Shown in pieces: positions 1 to 11,065 of a stretch of DNA of 64,000 nucleotides (position 1 is the stretch's first letter; each line of letters opens with the position of its first letter). The translations under genes and the position numbers were made by a program. The stretch is taken from contig JBBHKE010001658.1 of NCBI GenBank assembly GCA_037447655.1, positions 59,294 to 123,293 on the forward strand. The letters run 5' to 3'. The DNA comes from Zygnema cylindricum (lineage: Eukaryota; Streptophyta; Zygnematophyceae; Zygnematales; Zygnemataceae). Below the pieces are notes generated by a model. That model worked only from the letters and a program-made list of their open reading frames with translations, was not told the origin of the DNA and made no database searches.

Positions 1-171
1 AGGAGGGAGTGGACGTAAGGTGTGAACTACCTTTACCACGCTCTTCATGAGAGGGGTTTGGGCGCTTTAAGTGAGTGGAGTGGACGACACTCTCCCTTCC
101 TACTACTGGCTCTCACACTCCCTTCCCCCTCCCCCTTCCTCTCTCTCTCTTCGTCTCCCTGCACCCCTCAG

Positions 172-333
172 ATTGGGCAGGTGTCGGAGGTCCTGAAGAC
201 GTCAGGACTGTCTCTCGTCGCTCCAGTATTGGCTCTCCACGCGGCCGCCTTTGCTCTCGGATACTTTATGAGCAAAGTTTGCGGGTTTGGGGAGAGTACT
301 TCTCGCACCATCTCCATCGAGTGTGGAATGCAG
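172..333 (+). CDS. BASS: BASS exon (antepenultimate hydrophobic segment)
   Basis: This 54-codon exon opens [20 protein letters not shown] and ends at the [15 protein letters not shown] motif. The acceptor follows a CT-rich tract at 121-171, and the donor is CAG|GTGAGT. The reading frame stays open past the donor to 483, across a copied exon end, which makes a longer alternative exon formally possible. Confidence 0.88.
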
Positions 334-2265
334 GTGAGTGAGGGAGATGGAGGCAGAGGGGAGGGAGGGGAGGGAGGAGGTTATTGGTTTACGGTTGAGT
401 TTGTGAGTGAATTTCGCGGGTTTGGGGAGAGTACTTCTCGCACCATTTCCATCAAGTGTGGAATGCAGGTGAGGGAGGAATAGGGAGGGTGAGGGGAGGG
501 AGGTTATTAGAGTTGGTGATACTTATGTTGGTGGCCTAAAATTCTAGCCCTTGAACTTGAAATAGTATCGTGTACTTTTTGTGACACCATTTCCGTACAC
601 GTTCTAGAAGGAGCCTTGTCAATTGGAATCGGACTAGAATTATTAACACTCATTTAGACGCCATAATGATAACAGGTCGACTGATTTTTCTTTACTCTGA
701 TAATGATGCACTTGTACCAACTACTCGTACCGCGGTTTAAAGATCGGCAGTGCAATTTTTTTTTCTGTTTTTTTCTTTCTTTGCCTTGCTTTGTACTTCG
801 CTTCTGTCACGCTAAGTTCATTTTTTTTTCTCTTTTTTTTTTACGTGGAAAGACTTGTAAGTTCCGGTGAGCTGTGATGGGACATGTGATAATTTTGTTA
901 TTGTTGGTTTAAAGCATGATAGGGATCGGGGGAAACCTTGTACAAGAGTTTTTAGATTTTTAGGAAATGGGATGTGTGGAATGGAAGTTTGTTTCGAAGT
1001 TTTTCTTTTGCAGAAAAATACAAAATTTGGATCGACAGACAATCTGTCAAATATTGTGATTGTGACAGACAGTAGTAAATTTTTGAGGATCGGGGACAAA
1101 ATCACTGCCCCGTATCAAAACTTAAACAAAAGTCCCGGTTATACATATCTAGGTGTGTAGGGGATAAGAGGAGGGAAAGAATGAACGTAAAGGGGACAAA
1201 CAGGAATTTGGGAGTTTTTCGAGGGTGAAGGAATCCACGGTTTTTATGGAAGAGAAAAGGAGGATGGTATCGATGATAGGTAAAGGGAGAAGGAATGGGT
1301 CGAGGGCAGTTATTATTAGCCTGAGGAGGGAAGCAAATAGATAGGTAGGAAGTAGGAGAAAGAAGATACCTTTTTGTCTCTTCCCGGGCTGGTTACATTT
1401 GAAGAAGTGTTCAAAACCTTCCCATTGTGAGGTGCTTCACCGTTTTCCTGAGTCCTCGGTCTTCATCTCACTTTGTTTTTTTGTTTTATTTTCTTTTGTT
1501 TTGTTTATTTTGTTCTTTTTTGTTTTTTTTCTTTCTTTCCAGAGTTCTGCCCTAGGATTCCTTTTGGCTCAAAAACATTTCGCCAACGAGTTGGTCGCCG
1601 TTCCTTCTGCTGTCAGTGTCGTCTGTATGGCGGTAAGGGAGTAAAAACATTTTTTTAGGCTTTTATAGTGTTTTTTTCAGGGTTTTAGGGTAGGGTAAAA
1701 GGGTTTTTTTGAAGTTTTTTGGAAGGTTTTTGTGTTAAGCTTCTTTTTCTGGTGTTTTTTCTAAGCTGTTTTTTTTGGTGGTGTTTTTTGTGGTTTTTTT
1801 GGTGGTTTTTCAATGTTTCTTTTGTTCTATTTTACAGAGTTACTTGTGGTTTATTTTGCACGGGTCTTTTTGAATGTGATTCTTTGATGTTTTTTTACAA
1901 ATTTTTCAGATCTTTGGCTTTTTTGTTTTGTAAACTTTTTCCGTCGGTGTTGTTATTAAAATCTTCTTTCGTAGTTTTTGAGCTGGTTCTAGTACTGTAC
2001 TAGTTTTTTTTTTCTTTTTTTCGAGCTTTTCCAAATGTCATTGTGGTGTTGTGAATGTTGTTTCTATATAGTTTTAGGTTTTTCTCTTGAAGGATTACAT
2101 CATCTTTATCTTTTTTCTTTCAAAATTATTCAGTTTTTTTTGTTTTGAGGAACTAAACTTTTTTTTTCTTTTTTTTTTCCCGGGCAGCTCGGAGGAAGTG
2201 CTTTGGCGGTTTATTGGCGAAATCAACCAATATCTCCTTTGGATAAAGACGATTTCAAGGAATAA
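172..2265 (+). CDS. BASS: BASS-family plastid symporter, C-terminal three exons (partial gene)
   Basis: Three exons join in phase 0: 172-333, 1543-1632 and 2188-2265. Each has a pyrimidine-rich acceptor ending in CAG and a GT donor (CAG|GTGAGT, GCG|GTAAGG). The joined peptide is 109 residues and carries [46 protein letters not shown] and a terminal DKDDFKE followed by TAA. I recognise this from memory as the last transmembrane part of plant BASS1/BASS2, chloroplast-envelope sodium-coupled organic-anion (for BASS2, pyruvate) symporters. The N-terminal exons lie before the window, because no sequence in 1-171 encodes the expected preceding segment. I cannot choose between BASS1 and BASS2. The introns are T-rich. 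The conserved end at TAA is also useful evidence that TAA is a stop in this genome. Confidence 0.9.
281..482 (+). repeat. Direct duplication of exon end plus splice donor
   Basis: About 53 bases spanning the exon end and its donor (281-335) recur at 416-470, offset by exactly 135 bases. There are two substitutions; one changes Glu to Lys (ISIECGMQ to ISIKCGMQ) and one is silent. The copy keeps CAG|GTGAG. Because 135 is a multiple of three, the frame stays open through the copy. Confidence 0.85.
1543..1632 (+). CDS. BASS: BASS penultimate exon
   Basis: This exon has 30 codons, starts [13 protein letters not shown] and ends VVCMA, and is in phase 0 on both sides. A long T-rich tract precedes the CAG acceptor, and GTAAGG follows. 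It matches the most conserved C-terminal block of the family. Confidence 0.9.
2188..2265 (+). CDS. BASS: BASS terminal exon with stop
   Basis: This exon has 25 codons, [20 protein letters not shown] then DDFKE, and a TAA stop. The acceptor is a T-rich tract ending CCCGGGCAG. The end coincides with the family's conserved C-terminus, so the stop is natural. Confidence 0.9.
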   Translation, partial: LGGSALAVYWRNQPISPLDKDDFKE

Positions 2266-3189
2266 GTGGTTTCGAAAACAGGAGAAAAAAATGAGAGAGG
2301 TAAAGAGATAGAAAGTGGGAGAGAGAGAGAAAGAGAGGGAGCGAGAGAAAGGAGGGGATTTCGAGCGCTTTTCTGAGTAAGACGTCACGGTCCATTTTTG
2401 CACTAACATATATATTTTTTTCTTTCAAGTTTTGGTCAAATCCTGTCAATTTATTTGAAATTCCGGACAAGATTTGGTCAAATTTGGTAAAAAAAAAGAC
2501 TCAGATTAGGTCAGTTTTGAGTTTTAAGTTTTTTTTTTTTCGATTTTGCTGCGCAAATTTTCGAAAGTAGAAAACCTGGTTATTTAGAGGCAAAAATAGT
2601 GTTTTTTCTCATCTTTTTAGTAGGTAATTATGTACACTTTTGGGTTTTTTTGTTCGATATACTTTTTTTTTCTTTCGAGGTTTAATATTCTATTCTAGCA
2701 TTTATATAAAGTTGATTTTTCCTAAAATATCGTTGTAGTTTAGTGTAGTTTTCCTGAGAAGGATTTTTTGGGCAAGTAAAAGTGGTACAATTAGTGTACT
2801 TATTTTTCTTTTCTCCCTCTTGTCTTTTCTTATCGCTTGATTTCTTCTTTCTTTTTGTGTTTTTTTTTGGTAGTTTTTGTCGGTTTTTTGTGAATGATCT
2901 TGGTGTGGAGATTTTGATCTTTTCTTTTCTTTTGTTTGTTTGTTTTTTGTTTATTTTGAAGTTTGTACTAAAAAAAATCAGTGGTTTTTTTCCTTTTATT
3001 TTCGGTAAAAATTTATGGTACTCAGTTACTGTTTTTCCGATAGGAACGTTAAAGAATCGCAAGATTTGCTTCGAGATGATTTCCAATTATTAGTTTATTT
3101 TTCTCTTCGGTATATCATGTCTTTTGGTTTTTTTTTTGTCATTGTTGGAAAAAGAGTGTAATTGAAAAAGAGAGGGTAGTCTTTAGATA
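2266..3189. other. T-rich 3' flank, no gene seen
   Basis: This stretch has a GA-rich patch near 2285-2360, then long T runs. The open frames here are low-complexity Phe/Leu or Lys peptides on opposite strands and are not coding. It holds the BASS 3' end and the spacer toward the convergent neighbour. Confidence 0.6.
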
Positions 3190-3335
3190 ATGTATGGCCT
3201 ATGTATTATACAAAGCCTATTTATTATATAAAGCCTATTTATTATATAAAGCCTATTTATTATATAAAGCCTGTATTATAAAGCCTATTTTTTAGATAAA
3301 TCCTATACAGTACATAAAATCTGTTTATTATATGG
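3190..3335. repeat. 18-bp tandem repeat abutting a non-LTR tail
   Basis: Repeated AAAGCCTATTTATTATAT units, decaying toward 3330, lie immediately beyond the 3' tail (minus strand) of the non-LTR fragment. Short tandem repeats at the 3' end are usual for some non-LTR clades that lack poly-A. Confidence 0.75.
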
Positions 3336-4250
3336 GGCCGACTTTATTAAAAAGCGTGATGATAAACCATCCTGAGTCCATAGGAACAAAAGGAAGTAGC
3401 GTTGCTAAAACTGAAAAAACCACATGACTACAGAATAAACAAAGAGGAAAATCAAGGCAAAACCGACGAAAATATGAAAGAATGGCAGGGAAATCAGAAG
3501 CACCCTAAAAACCAAAACCCCGCAAACAAAACATCAAAGGAAAAAACTAACACCAACATAACTAAAAATCTACAGAAAACAACCACGTAAGTCCCCGAAT
3601 CCCGGAGGAGCACGAGGAGGAAGTTCCGGAACCGCCGTCGATCCATAACGGCAATAGACGATCAAAGTAATATAGAAGCCAGCACCCGTCGTAGAGCCAC
3701 GGAAAAACGTTGACGAAATAAGGAAGTAAGGACTGAAACAGAAGGGCTCCCAAGTCCCCGCCTCTCGGACGAGCGCCGACCACAATTACCGAAAAACTCG
3801 TCCAAAGCCACACCCACACAACCAAATATCTCGACCGCCATCGGAATGAAGCCATCCATAGCGTCGCGACAGGCATAATCACGCTCCTTCCTTTTAGCCG
3901 CGTCAAAAGCGGCCACTCCCACATGCCGAGCCGCTTGGGTGACGACTGAAGTTGAGGTAGGGTTCGCCAAAACAATATCACCAAATGTATGATGCGCACC
4001 ATCAAGCAATACGTCAATCCGACGCGAAGGAATAATGTGAGAGACCTCCCCACGAACAGAAAACCCCCCCTCAGAAGCGATAGTAGCAATGGTGTCTCGA
4101 ATCGAGTCGTGCGCACGAATCAACTCGCCCCCGTGGGAGCAACGAAGCAAATGGACCCCGTCGGGCTTGAGAACGTGGCCATTGGAGCAAACGAGTGAGC
4201 CAAGCAAAGGTGGGTGAGGGAGGCCAAGGCGGAACCTAATTCAAGGGAGC
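3336..4250 (-). mobile_element. 5'-truncated non-LTR retrotransposon, minus orientation
   Basis: The fragment contains the RT-associated C-terminal domain (3662-4247), a roughly 280-base 3' UTR, and a tail at 3336-3382. Read on the minus strand, the tail has ACTCAGGATGGTTTATCATC followed by GCTTTTTAATAAAG. The same tail appears three more times on the plus strand at 53.6, 54.1 and 56.5 kb. The 5' truncation is typical of target-primed insertion. Confidence 0.72.
3662..4247 (-). pseudogene. Non-LTR retrotransposon ORF2 C-terminal domain (remnant)
   Basis: The minus-strand reading begins IRFRLGLPHPP just after a TGA, then runs LLRCSHGGELIRAHDSIRDT, through DGFIPMAVEIFG, to VALRRVLASILL and a TGA stop. 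The pattern (arginine-leucine-glycine lead, cysteine/histidine pairs, HGG..IR.H..IRD, then a PMAVE.FG block and a basic VALRR end) matches the region downstream of reverse transcriptase in plant, algal and fungal L1-like elements. No RT catalytic domain is present. It is a 5'-truncated dead copy of about 195 codons. Its base composition is visibly more GC-rich than the flanks, in line with an inserted coding sequence. It overlaps the last bases of the neighbouring ELGASF exon. Confidence 0.75.
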
Positions 4251-4400
4251 GTCTTTTATCGGCATTCCCATCATATTTGCAAAAGCGACAATTCTCGGTT
4301 GTGATTTTTGAAACTTTTTTTTTAAAGCTTCCATTTTTATCGAATATCTCGCGGGAATTCGAGCGATTTCCGGGTCGGTCGGAAACGAGGCTCCGAGTTC
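4236..4400 (-). CDS. O-FucT-like exon D, ends at the retroelement junction
   Basis: The acceptor is a T-rich tract plus GGGCAG. The peptide is ELGASFPTDPEIARIPARYS then a basic helix and ANMMGMPIKDAPLN, then TAG. Entry is phase 0 after exon C. The final codons overlap the start of the non-LTR reading on the same strand, so the terminus may be an insertion artefact rather than the ancestral end. Confidence 0.5.
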   Translation of the reverse strand, partial: ELGASFPTDPEIARIPARYSIKMEALKKKFQKSQPRIVAFANMMGMPIKDAPLN

Positions 4401-7317
4401 CTGCCCGAAAAAAAAGAAAAGATTAAAAGAAAAAAATATTAAAAGAAGAAAATAAAAGGGTTGAGATAAGGTCAAGCAGAGTAATTTCATTTTCTGTGTG
4501 TGTATATGTGTGTACTATATTTTATTACTTTGTTTTTTTTTCTTTTATTAAGACAATGTATGCACGATAGACTTTCCGACTTTCGTCAAAATTATAATTT
4601 TAATTTCTTTTCTTTTGTGCCTAGTTGTTCCATTCATGAACTTTTTGACTTTTTACGAATATTCAATATTTTTTCATGATTTTGAACTTTTCGTAAATTT
4701 TGTATACTTTTCACTATACGGAAAAAAAATTTGAAAAAAGAGACGTTGCGTCATTTTATGTGAAAACTAAGCCATATCCCTCACATGAATACAAAAATGG
4801 CTATTTTTTGCTTCAAATTTGAATTTGTGATTGTTCATTGTTGACTATGTGTAAAGTCAAAGTCGGTCAACACATTTTGTAAACATTTCATTTGTTCCAT
4901 GCGTACATCCATTTATTTTTTGGGCGTTTTATGCGAAAGGAACAAGTAGGCTTTTGTGTTTTTATCCCAAAAAGATGTTATCAAACCAAAAACTAATGCG
5001 AAAAAAAGCAAAAAATAGCAAAAAAATGCAAAAAGAAGTGGAAAAAAAATAAAAAATGGAGGCTTACCTTCTTGAGTCTTTTAATGAAGGCGAGACAGGC
5101 GTCATCCGGCTGCCATGGATGAATGTGGCACAGAAATCCGTCCAGATACAGAACCCCTCGGCTATCCGGAAGAGCCTTATATTCCGACAAAGTAAGGAAG
5201 GAATCTTGTCCGAAACAATCCTGACCAGAGTCAAAAAAAAGGAAAACGAACAAGATGTGTATGTGACAAAGAGGAAGGAGGGAGGGAGGGAGGGAGAGAG
5301 GGAGGGAGGGAGGGAGGGAGAGCTCGATTCAAATGTTAATATGTCAGGCAAATGTTACAGTACTGCAAGGTATACCTTATTGTATTGTACTAAATTTCAA
5401 TACATTTTGTTTTATTGTACAGAATTGTAACATATTTTACCATACTGTCTTCTATTACATCCCATTTTGTTTCGTTTTATTGTCCAATATTGTATCATAT
5501 TTTATCATAATGTGACGAATTGTATTGTACTATATTCCTTCATATTTTGTTATATTGTGCAGTATCGTATAAGTAAACTAAATTAAAACTGTATAAAATC
5601 TAAAATGATACTTGCATAACATTTAAATTTAAATTTGAATAAATTTTAAATAAACATTCCGCAAAATGTGAATTGGCATCGCATAGAATGAAAATTGGAA
5701 ATAATATAAATCTCAATTGCATAAAAATCTAAATTGAAATTGCATAAAATCTAAATTAAAACTTCTTAGATTAAAATTGCATAAAATCAGGCTCAAGAAG
5801 GTTAAAACTTTCATTTAGTTAAATATTTGGGCTTGATTTTTGGTTAAATATAGATTTTAGTGGTGTTAAACCTGCAATAAGTTATAGATTAAGTATACCA
5901 TAATTTGAAAAAAATATATAAATGACAAAAATTGTTCGACTTAAATTTAAATTAAAATTTTGGCTAAGGATGGGTTGAATTTGAGGAAAAAATGTGTTAA
6001 ATTTGGGCTAAAAGTGGGCAAAAATCCGTCAAAATTTTACAAATTTTACCGAAGCTTACCAAAATTTAGCACAGATGAAAGAAAAATTTACATTTCATTA
6101 ATTGTAATATGGAAAAAGGTTTTTTTCTCACCTTAAAATGGTCAAAATCGAGAAGTTTCCGGTAATCGTAATCGACTTCTCTGACGGGAAAAACGAGAGT
6201 TCGATTTAAAATTGCGGCGTTGACCATATTTTGGCGAATGCAAGAAAGTCTATTACTCATCTGGAAAAAAAAAAAAAACAAAAACAAAAAAAGGAAGGTA
6301 AATAAAAAATGTTCGTTAGAAAACAACGTTAATAACAATTTTCTTTTTGAAGTTTGGAGGGTATAATAATAATAATGTCACATATAAAGGGCCAAAAAGG
6401 AAGGGCTTGTTTTTTCACCTTTTTTTTTTGCATGTTTTCTTTTTCAAGTTGTTTTTTTTTTCTTATTGTTTATTCCAGGAAAGGGGGGAAATTTTGAAGG
6501 ATCTCAAAATATAAAAGCTTAAGAAATCAAGATGATTAAAAATAAAATTCATGTTTTGGAAATTGAGCTGAAATATTCGAATGCAAACCACTGTATTTCC
6601 GGTTCATTTAATTTCTTCTCTAAAAAAGCCTCCAAAAAGTCTCTCCCCGTCTCTCCAAAAATAAATAAAAACAAGAATTTTAAATCCATTTTTTTCCACC
6701 AAACTATTCTCTGATATTTGAAAACATAATGCAGCCAACAAAAAGTCAAAAACACATCCTAGCATAAAAATAAAGAAGAATAACAATAAAATATATATAT
6801 ATATATATATATATACATACGTGTGTGCATCAAAAAAACAAAAAGATTCCAAACCAAACAAACTCGAAACAAAATAAAAATCGAATCAAACCAAAACAAA
6901 CAAAAAACAAAACAAAACAAATAAATAAATAAACATCAATCCCCACCTGCCCACCGGTACAAAGTACCAAAAGAAATTTATTTTTCGCCGGTGTCCACCG
7001 AATAAATCCTTGCCGCCCGGAATCTTTCTGACGACCACATTTCGTCTTTTCCGGAATTCGAGAATTTTCCGGTTCGGAAACTTCCGAGAAGTTTTGTCGT
7101 TTTGTCAACTCATCAGGTGCTGGTGGTGGGTGGAACCGGTGCCGTTATGCCGTGGGTGGTGGTGGTGATGGTGCGGTGAGTTGGTGCGTTGATTGGATGA
7201 ATGGTGAAGTCCTGGTGATGGTGGAACTGGTGCAGTTGAATGGTGCGTTGATGCCAGGTGGTGGTGGTGCGGCATGTGGTGGGGCAGGACAGCGATGGCG
7301 CGGCACGTTGCCGAAAA

Positions 7318-7363
<46 letters not shown>

Positions 7364-8308
7364 TATATATGTATATATATATAATGTATATGTTATACCA
7401 TTTAAAATCATTTTAAAAAGCAGGTTAAAATGGAGAGTGTCGGTGGTTTGTATTAATAATCTGAAATCTTTTTATCTCAAATTTCTGAAGATTTTTGATT
7501 TTTTTCAGAATCATTTCGGAAAATTGCAAAGTTGAAAAACTAAAGAAAAAAAAAATATATATATATATATATATAAAAGATAGAAAAACTGAAATATTTT
7601 TACTTGTTTTCTTGATTTTATTTTTTATTATTATTATATTTTTGAAAAGTGCCAGTAGGATACTCGAAAGAAAAAAAACATCTTCTGCCCCCGCCGCAAA
7701 TAAAAAAATGAATCGGACAATTAAAAAAAAAAAAAAAAATCTTATTCTTATGTTAATTTTACTGTAATTCTACAATGTGATCTGAATCCCATTGATAAAA
7801 AAAAGTTACAAGAGTTGAAATGGGTTCAAAATTTTAAAAAAGTTTTGAAAACCCTAAACCTTCAAAAAACCCAAAAATAAAGGATAAAAAAAACACCGAA
7901 AAAACCAAAAAAAAAAACACTTGCTCCAGTGTTTTTATCACAAAGAACCATAAAACCCAAAAAATAAAAGATTGTTTTATTACTAACAAGTGAAATTTTA
8001 ACTCTATTATTTACTCAATTGATATTTCTTTTTTAAATGACTTTTGTTCCAAATTATGTTTCAAGTTTTTTTATTTTTTGGTATAACTGGTACGTTGTTT
8101 TTCCCCAAGTTTCTCTCCCTCTCCCTCTCCCTCTCTCTCCGCCTCCCCCCCTCCTCCCTCCCCTCCCATCCCTCCTCCCCCTCCCTCTTACCTCTCTCTG
8201 ACTCCTGATCTCCTCCATGAGCCCCTCCACCAATTTTGTCGTATTCTCACCCTCCTGTACGGACAGAGCACCTTCCAGAGCTTCCAAATCCTTATCTCCC
8301 TCCCCCTC
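4236..8308 (-). CDS. Probable GDP-fucose protein O-fucosyltransferase-like gene, partial
   Basis: Four good exons on the minus strand are 7119-6947, 6260-6132, 5220-5068 and 4400-4236, with a possible upstream exon at 8308-8192. The junctions at 6947, 6132 and 5068 are phase 0, with poly-T acceptors and GT donors. The joined core reads NKFLLVLCTGGQ, MSNRLSCIRQNM, AAILNRTLVFPV, YDYRKLLDFDHFK, then DCFGQDSFLTLSEY. A GG..(S)NRL....... A..LNRTL..P block followed by D.DH and a downstream CFG..... LSEY segment is the pattern of plant/animal O-fucosyltransferase-like (GT-B) enzymes, which act on secretory proteins or wall glycans. The N-terminal membrane anchor and the C-terminal donor-binding half are not seen. 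The last exon ends at a TAG exactly where a non-LTR fragment begins, so the gene may be truncated. Confidence 0.58.
5068..5220 (-). CDS. O-FucT-like exon C
   Basis: This exon has 51 codons, is phase 0 on both sides, and has acceptor CTGGTCAG and donor AAG|GTAAGC. The peptide runs DCFGQDSFLTLSEYKALPDS, LYLDGFLCHIHPWQPDD, ending FIKRLKK. The cysteine pair and LSEY block fit the family segment after the D.DH motif. Confidence 0.62.
5274..5321. repeat. (GGGA)n microsatellite
   Basis: An uninterrupted run of GGGA/GAGG units within the intron between exons B and C of the minus-strand gene. Confidence 0.9.
6132..6260 (-). CDS. O-FucT-like exon B (LNRTL motif)
   Basis: This exon has 43 codons, is phase 0, and has a poly-T acceptor ending CCAG and donor AAG|GTGAGA. 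It carries MSNRLSCIRQNMVNAAILNR followed by TLVFPVREVDYDYRKLLDFD and HFK. This is the most diagnostic segment of the gene. Confidence 0.68.
6790..6815. repeat. (AT)n microsatellite
   Basis: Pure alternating AT, about 26 bases, in an intron. Confidence 0.9.
6947..7119 (-). CDS. O-FucT-like exon A
   Basis: The exon ends NKFLLVLCTGGQ with donor CAG|GTGGGG in phase 0, joining exactly to exon B. The acceptor CCACCAG gives phase-1 entry. The N-terminal part is charged (PDELTKRQNFSEVSEPEN) and stem-like. Confidence 0.58.
7320..7383. repeat. (AT)n microsatellite, long
   Basis: About 60 bases of TA repeats with small interruptions. A second short (AT)n lies at 7556-7576. Just before it, 7150-7310 is a degenerate GGTGATGGTG-type minisatellite. 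Confidence 0.9.
8192..8308 (-). CDS. Possible upstream exon, acidic helix
   Basis: This reading gives DLEALEGALSVQEGENTTKL then VEGLMEEIRSQRE and donor GAG|GTAAGA. The composition suggests a coiled-coil stem. Its phase-0 exit does not match the phase-1 entry of exon A, so an exon between them is missing or it belongs to another gene. Confidence 0.35.
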
Positions 8309-8319
8309 CTCAGATCAAG

Positions 8320-9028
8320 AAAAAATCAAGGGGAGGGAGGAAGAAATTTGAAGTGCGGGGTCCAGGATCAGGGGAAGAGGAAAAAGGGGAGGATCAGATC
8401 AGAAGGGCTGGATCAGGAAGGAGGAGAGGGAGGGAGGAGGGAGAAGGAGAGGGAGTGGGAAGAGGGAGGGAAGAGGGGATGAGGAACAAGTGCCCTTTTT
8501 TTTTTTTTTTTGTTGTTTTTTTTAGGAATACTGTTTTTTTGTTTTTTTTTCCTTAATTTTTGTTACTTCTGAATTTCAATGTTTCCTTTCTCAAGTTTCT
8601 TTCCACGAGTCGCAAAAGACAAAAAATGCTGACGTGGCAAACGGTACGGAAAAAGGGATCTCTGCACACGAGGTCTTCCAAGAATTCAGTTCGGCTGGTC
8701 CGAGACGATACGGGACCGAATCAAACGAAACCGATTTTTTGACGGCCCGGTTCGAAAAATTCGAGCCCGATTCGACTTTGGCACGACCGAATTAATTCGG
8801 TTCGGGCACATGGAACTGGGCTCCCAGTTTCACAGTTGTACGGTATGCGCCTAAAGTCCTAAACCCTGCAGTGCCGTACCGTACAGTATTTTTGTCGTAT
8901 TCACACGGAACTAAACTCCACTTTTTCACAGTTCTGCGGTTTCTTAACCCGTGAGTAACGAATTTTAATAACGCTACATCGGTCACGGCTTTCTTTGGCA
9001 ACGTATTTTATGAAATTATAAAATACAG
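8320..9028. other. GA-rich then unassigned spacer
   Basis: 8320-8480 is purine-rich on the plus strand and pyrimidine-rich on the minus, possibly an intron tract of the minus-strand gene. 8490-9028 contains no supported gene. This is where the dispersed-repeat landscape begins. Confidence 0.5.
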
Positions 9029-9030
9029 TA

Positions 9031-11033
9031 CACCGTGAATCGCTAATGGAGTCATAGTTGTTCACGGCGTTTAGTGCGAACGATTTAATCGCGAAGAACT
9101 ACAGTATACGCAACAAACGCTTTGAACCTTTTGAAAAAATAGTAAAAATCGTTAATGAATTCTCATCCGTACTATTCCGTACATGTAAACAAAACTGAGT
9201 TTTACATATACCGCAGTTTCTAATTTTGCCGTTAAATGAGAGCTATTAAATTTTATAGTTTTATATACGTATAAAATTTTAATGTGCCTCGAAAACTCTT
9301 CGTCTACTGGTAACGGACATGTGCATCGACGTCACAATTTAAGATCTTACATTCAGGTTCAAATCTAGGAAGATGTTAGAATTTAAGCAAAGTCCGTCTG
9401 TCTGACACTATCTGATAGGCAGCCATGGCCGCCTTCTCTCTCTATCTCTAAAACAGCATACGCCTGCACAGAAATAAAGTACAAGTACAGGGCATGTACA
9501 AATGACATTTTTCACATTCAACATTGCACGACCTAAAAAAATAAAATAATCAAAAAAAAATACAATCGCATTAATCCAAAAACATAAATACATATCTTTC
9601 ATCTATCTCTACTATAAATCTTCTTACCCCACATTGAAGTCCCTAATGTCTTCACCCAAATTCTTTTTCCCTTACCTCCCCTTCCTCCTCTTCCCATGCT
9701 ATTATGTCTCTTCGAAGTTGACACCCTTAGCCACATTAATTAAAAAAAAAACATATATCTCTCTCATTTATCGTTACTCTAGATCATCTTCCCCTACGTC
9801 AAAGTCCACCATGTCTTCATCCGAATCCTCTCTCTCCTCGATTTCTGGGCATGGTTGCTTCTGTCAAAGTCTGGAAGAGAAAAAAATAGAAAGCTTGAGA
9901 GGGAAGAGGGTAGGTTAGAGGGAGGCGGCGTCTGTGCGGTTTCTTTTTCAACAGTCCATGGCGCCTTCTTTTTGAAAAAAGCGAAGAAGACCTCCGTACA
10001 TTTTACAAACTTAACGCACGCAAATAGTGTGAAATCCAACGTCTCTTTTCGAAAATCTCCGTACATTTGCGTAAGAATTACGTACATGTTCCTTGAAATT
10101 CCTGTTTAATTTACTGGACATAAAATACTATAACTGCGACGTGTGTTTTCGTTAAATTCCGTACATTACAGGGAAAAATCGTACACTTTACGGGAAACGC
10201 TGTACCTTTTGCATAAGTTGTCCGTCCAGTTTACTGGACAGAAAGTACATCGCGATTTTTTGCGATTTTTTCAACAGACACGAATTATACGTTTAAATCA
10301 GAAAAAAATGAAAAAATCGCACAATTTGAACAACAGCGAATGCAGTTAATGTTTTTTGGCCATTTAGAACCTCAATTCTCCGTACACACTTGTCCGATTT
10401 TCAATTTGAAACCTCCAATAAGAAGCTGGGAATTTTACCTTTCAATCGCAGCCTTCATATCGACAATCCGACATGCGTGTACAGAGAAAATATATTTTAA
10501 CAAACAGAAAATAGTAAAAAACATTAACTCTATTACCTATAGTTGTTCAAACCGTTTAGTACTAACGATTTAATCGCGGCGAATTATACGTAAGTAACAC
10601 ATTTAACGATTGAAAAAATCGTTAAAATCGTTAGTGATTTTTGTATCCGTACTATTCCGTATATGTCACAAAAATCCGTACGAACTTACCGCGGGCAAAT
10701 GGCGCAACAGTGCAACGTCCCTTTTCGTGAAAGTCAATACATTTTCGGTAAAATTCCGTACATTTCCGTAGAATTCCATACATTTTCCGTAAAAGTTTTG
10801 TTCAGTTTACCAGACAGAAAGTACTAAGAAGTGCAGCGTATCTTTTAGTCAAAGTCCGTACATTTTCCGTAAAATACCGTATATTTGCCGTAAATTTTCC
10901 GTTCAATTTACCGGACAAAAAGTACTCTCCGTTTTTTTGCGATTTTTTCAAAAGTCACGAATTATACGTAGAAATCGGAAAAAATGTAAAAATCGCACGA
11001 TTTGAACAACGACGCTATTAGCGATTCACGATG
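9031..11033. mobile_element. Composite TA-flanked MITE-type element
   Basis: The left end is TA|CACCGTGAATCGCTAAT and the right end ATTAGCGATTCACGATG|TA, imperfect inverted repeats next to TA. The interior repeats its own left segment near 10540-10600 (TTTAGT.C.AACGATTTAATCGCG), so at least two related elements are nested. It also contains a reverse-oriented copy (9410-9560) of the 370-bp unit found at 16.8-17.7 kb. No transposase was seen. Confidence 0.5.
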
Positions 11034-11065
11034 TACCGTACTGTATTGTTACGCACGATATTTAC

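Noticed and set aside
1399-2003. Plus-strand frames rich in Phe and Val
   Set aside because: They translate T-rich intron sequence of the BASS gene. The real coding part is only 1543-1632.
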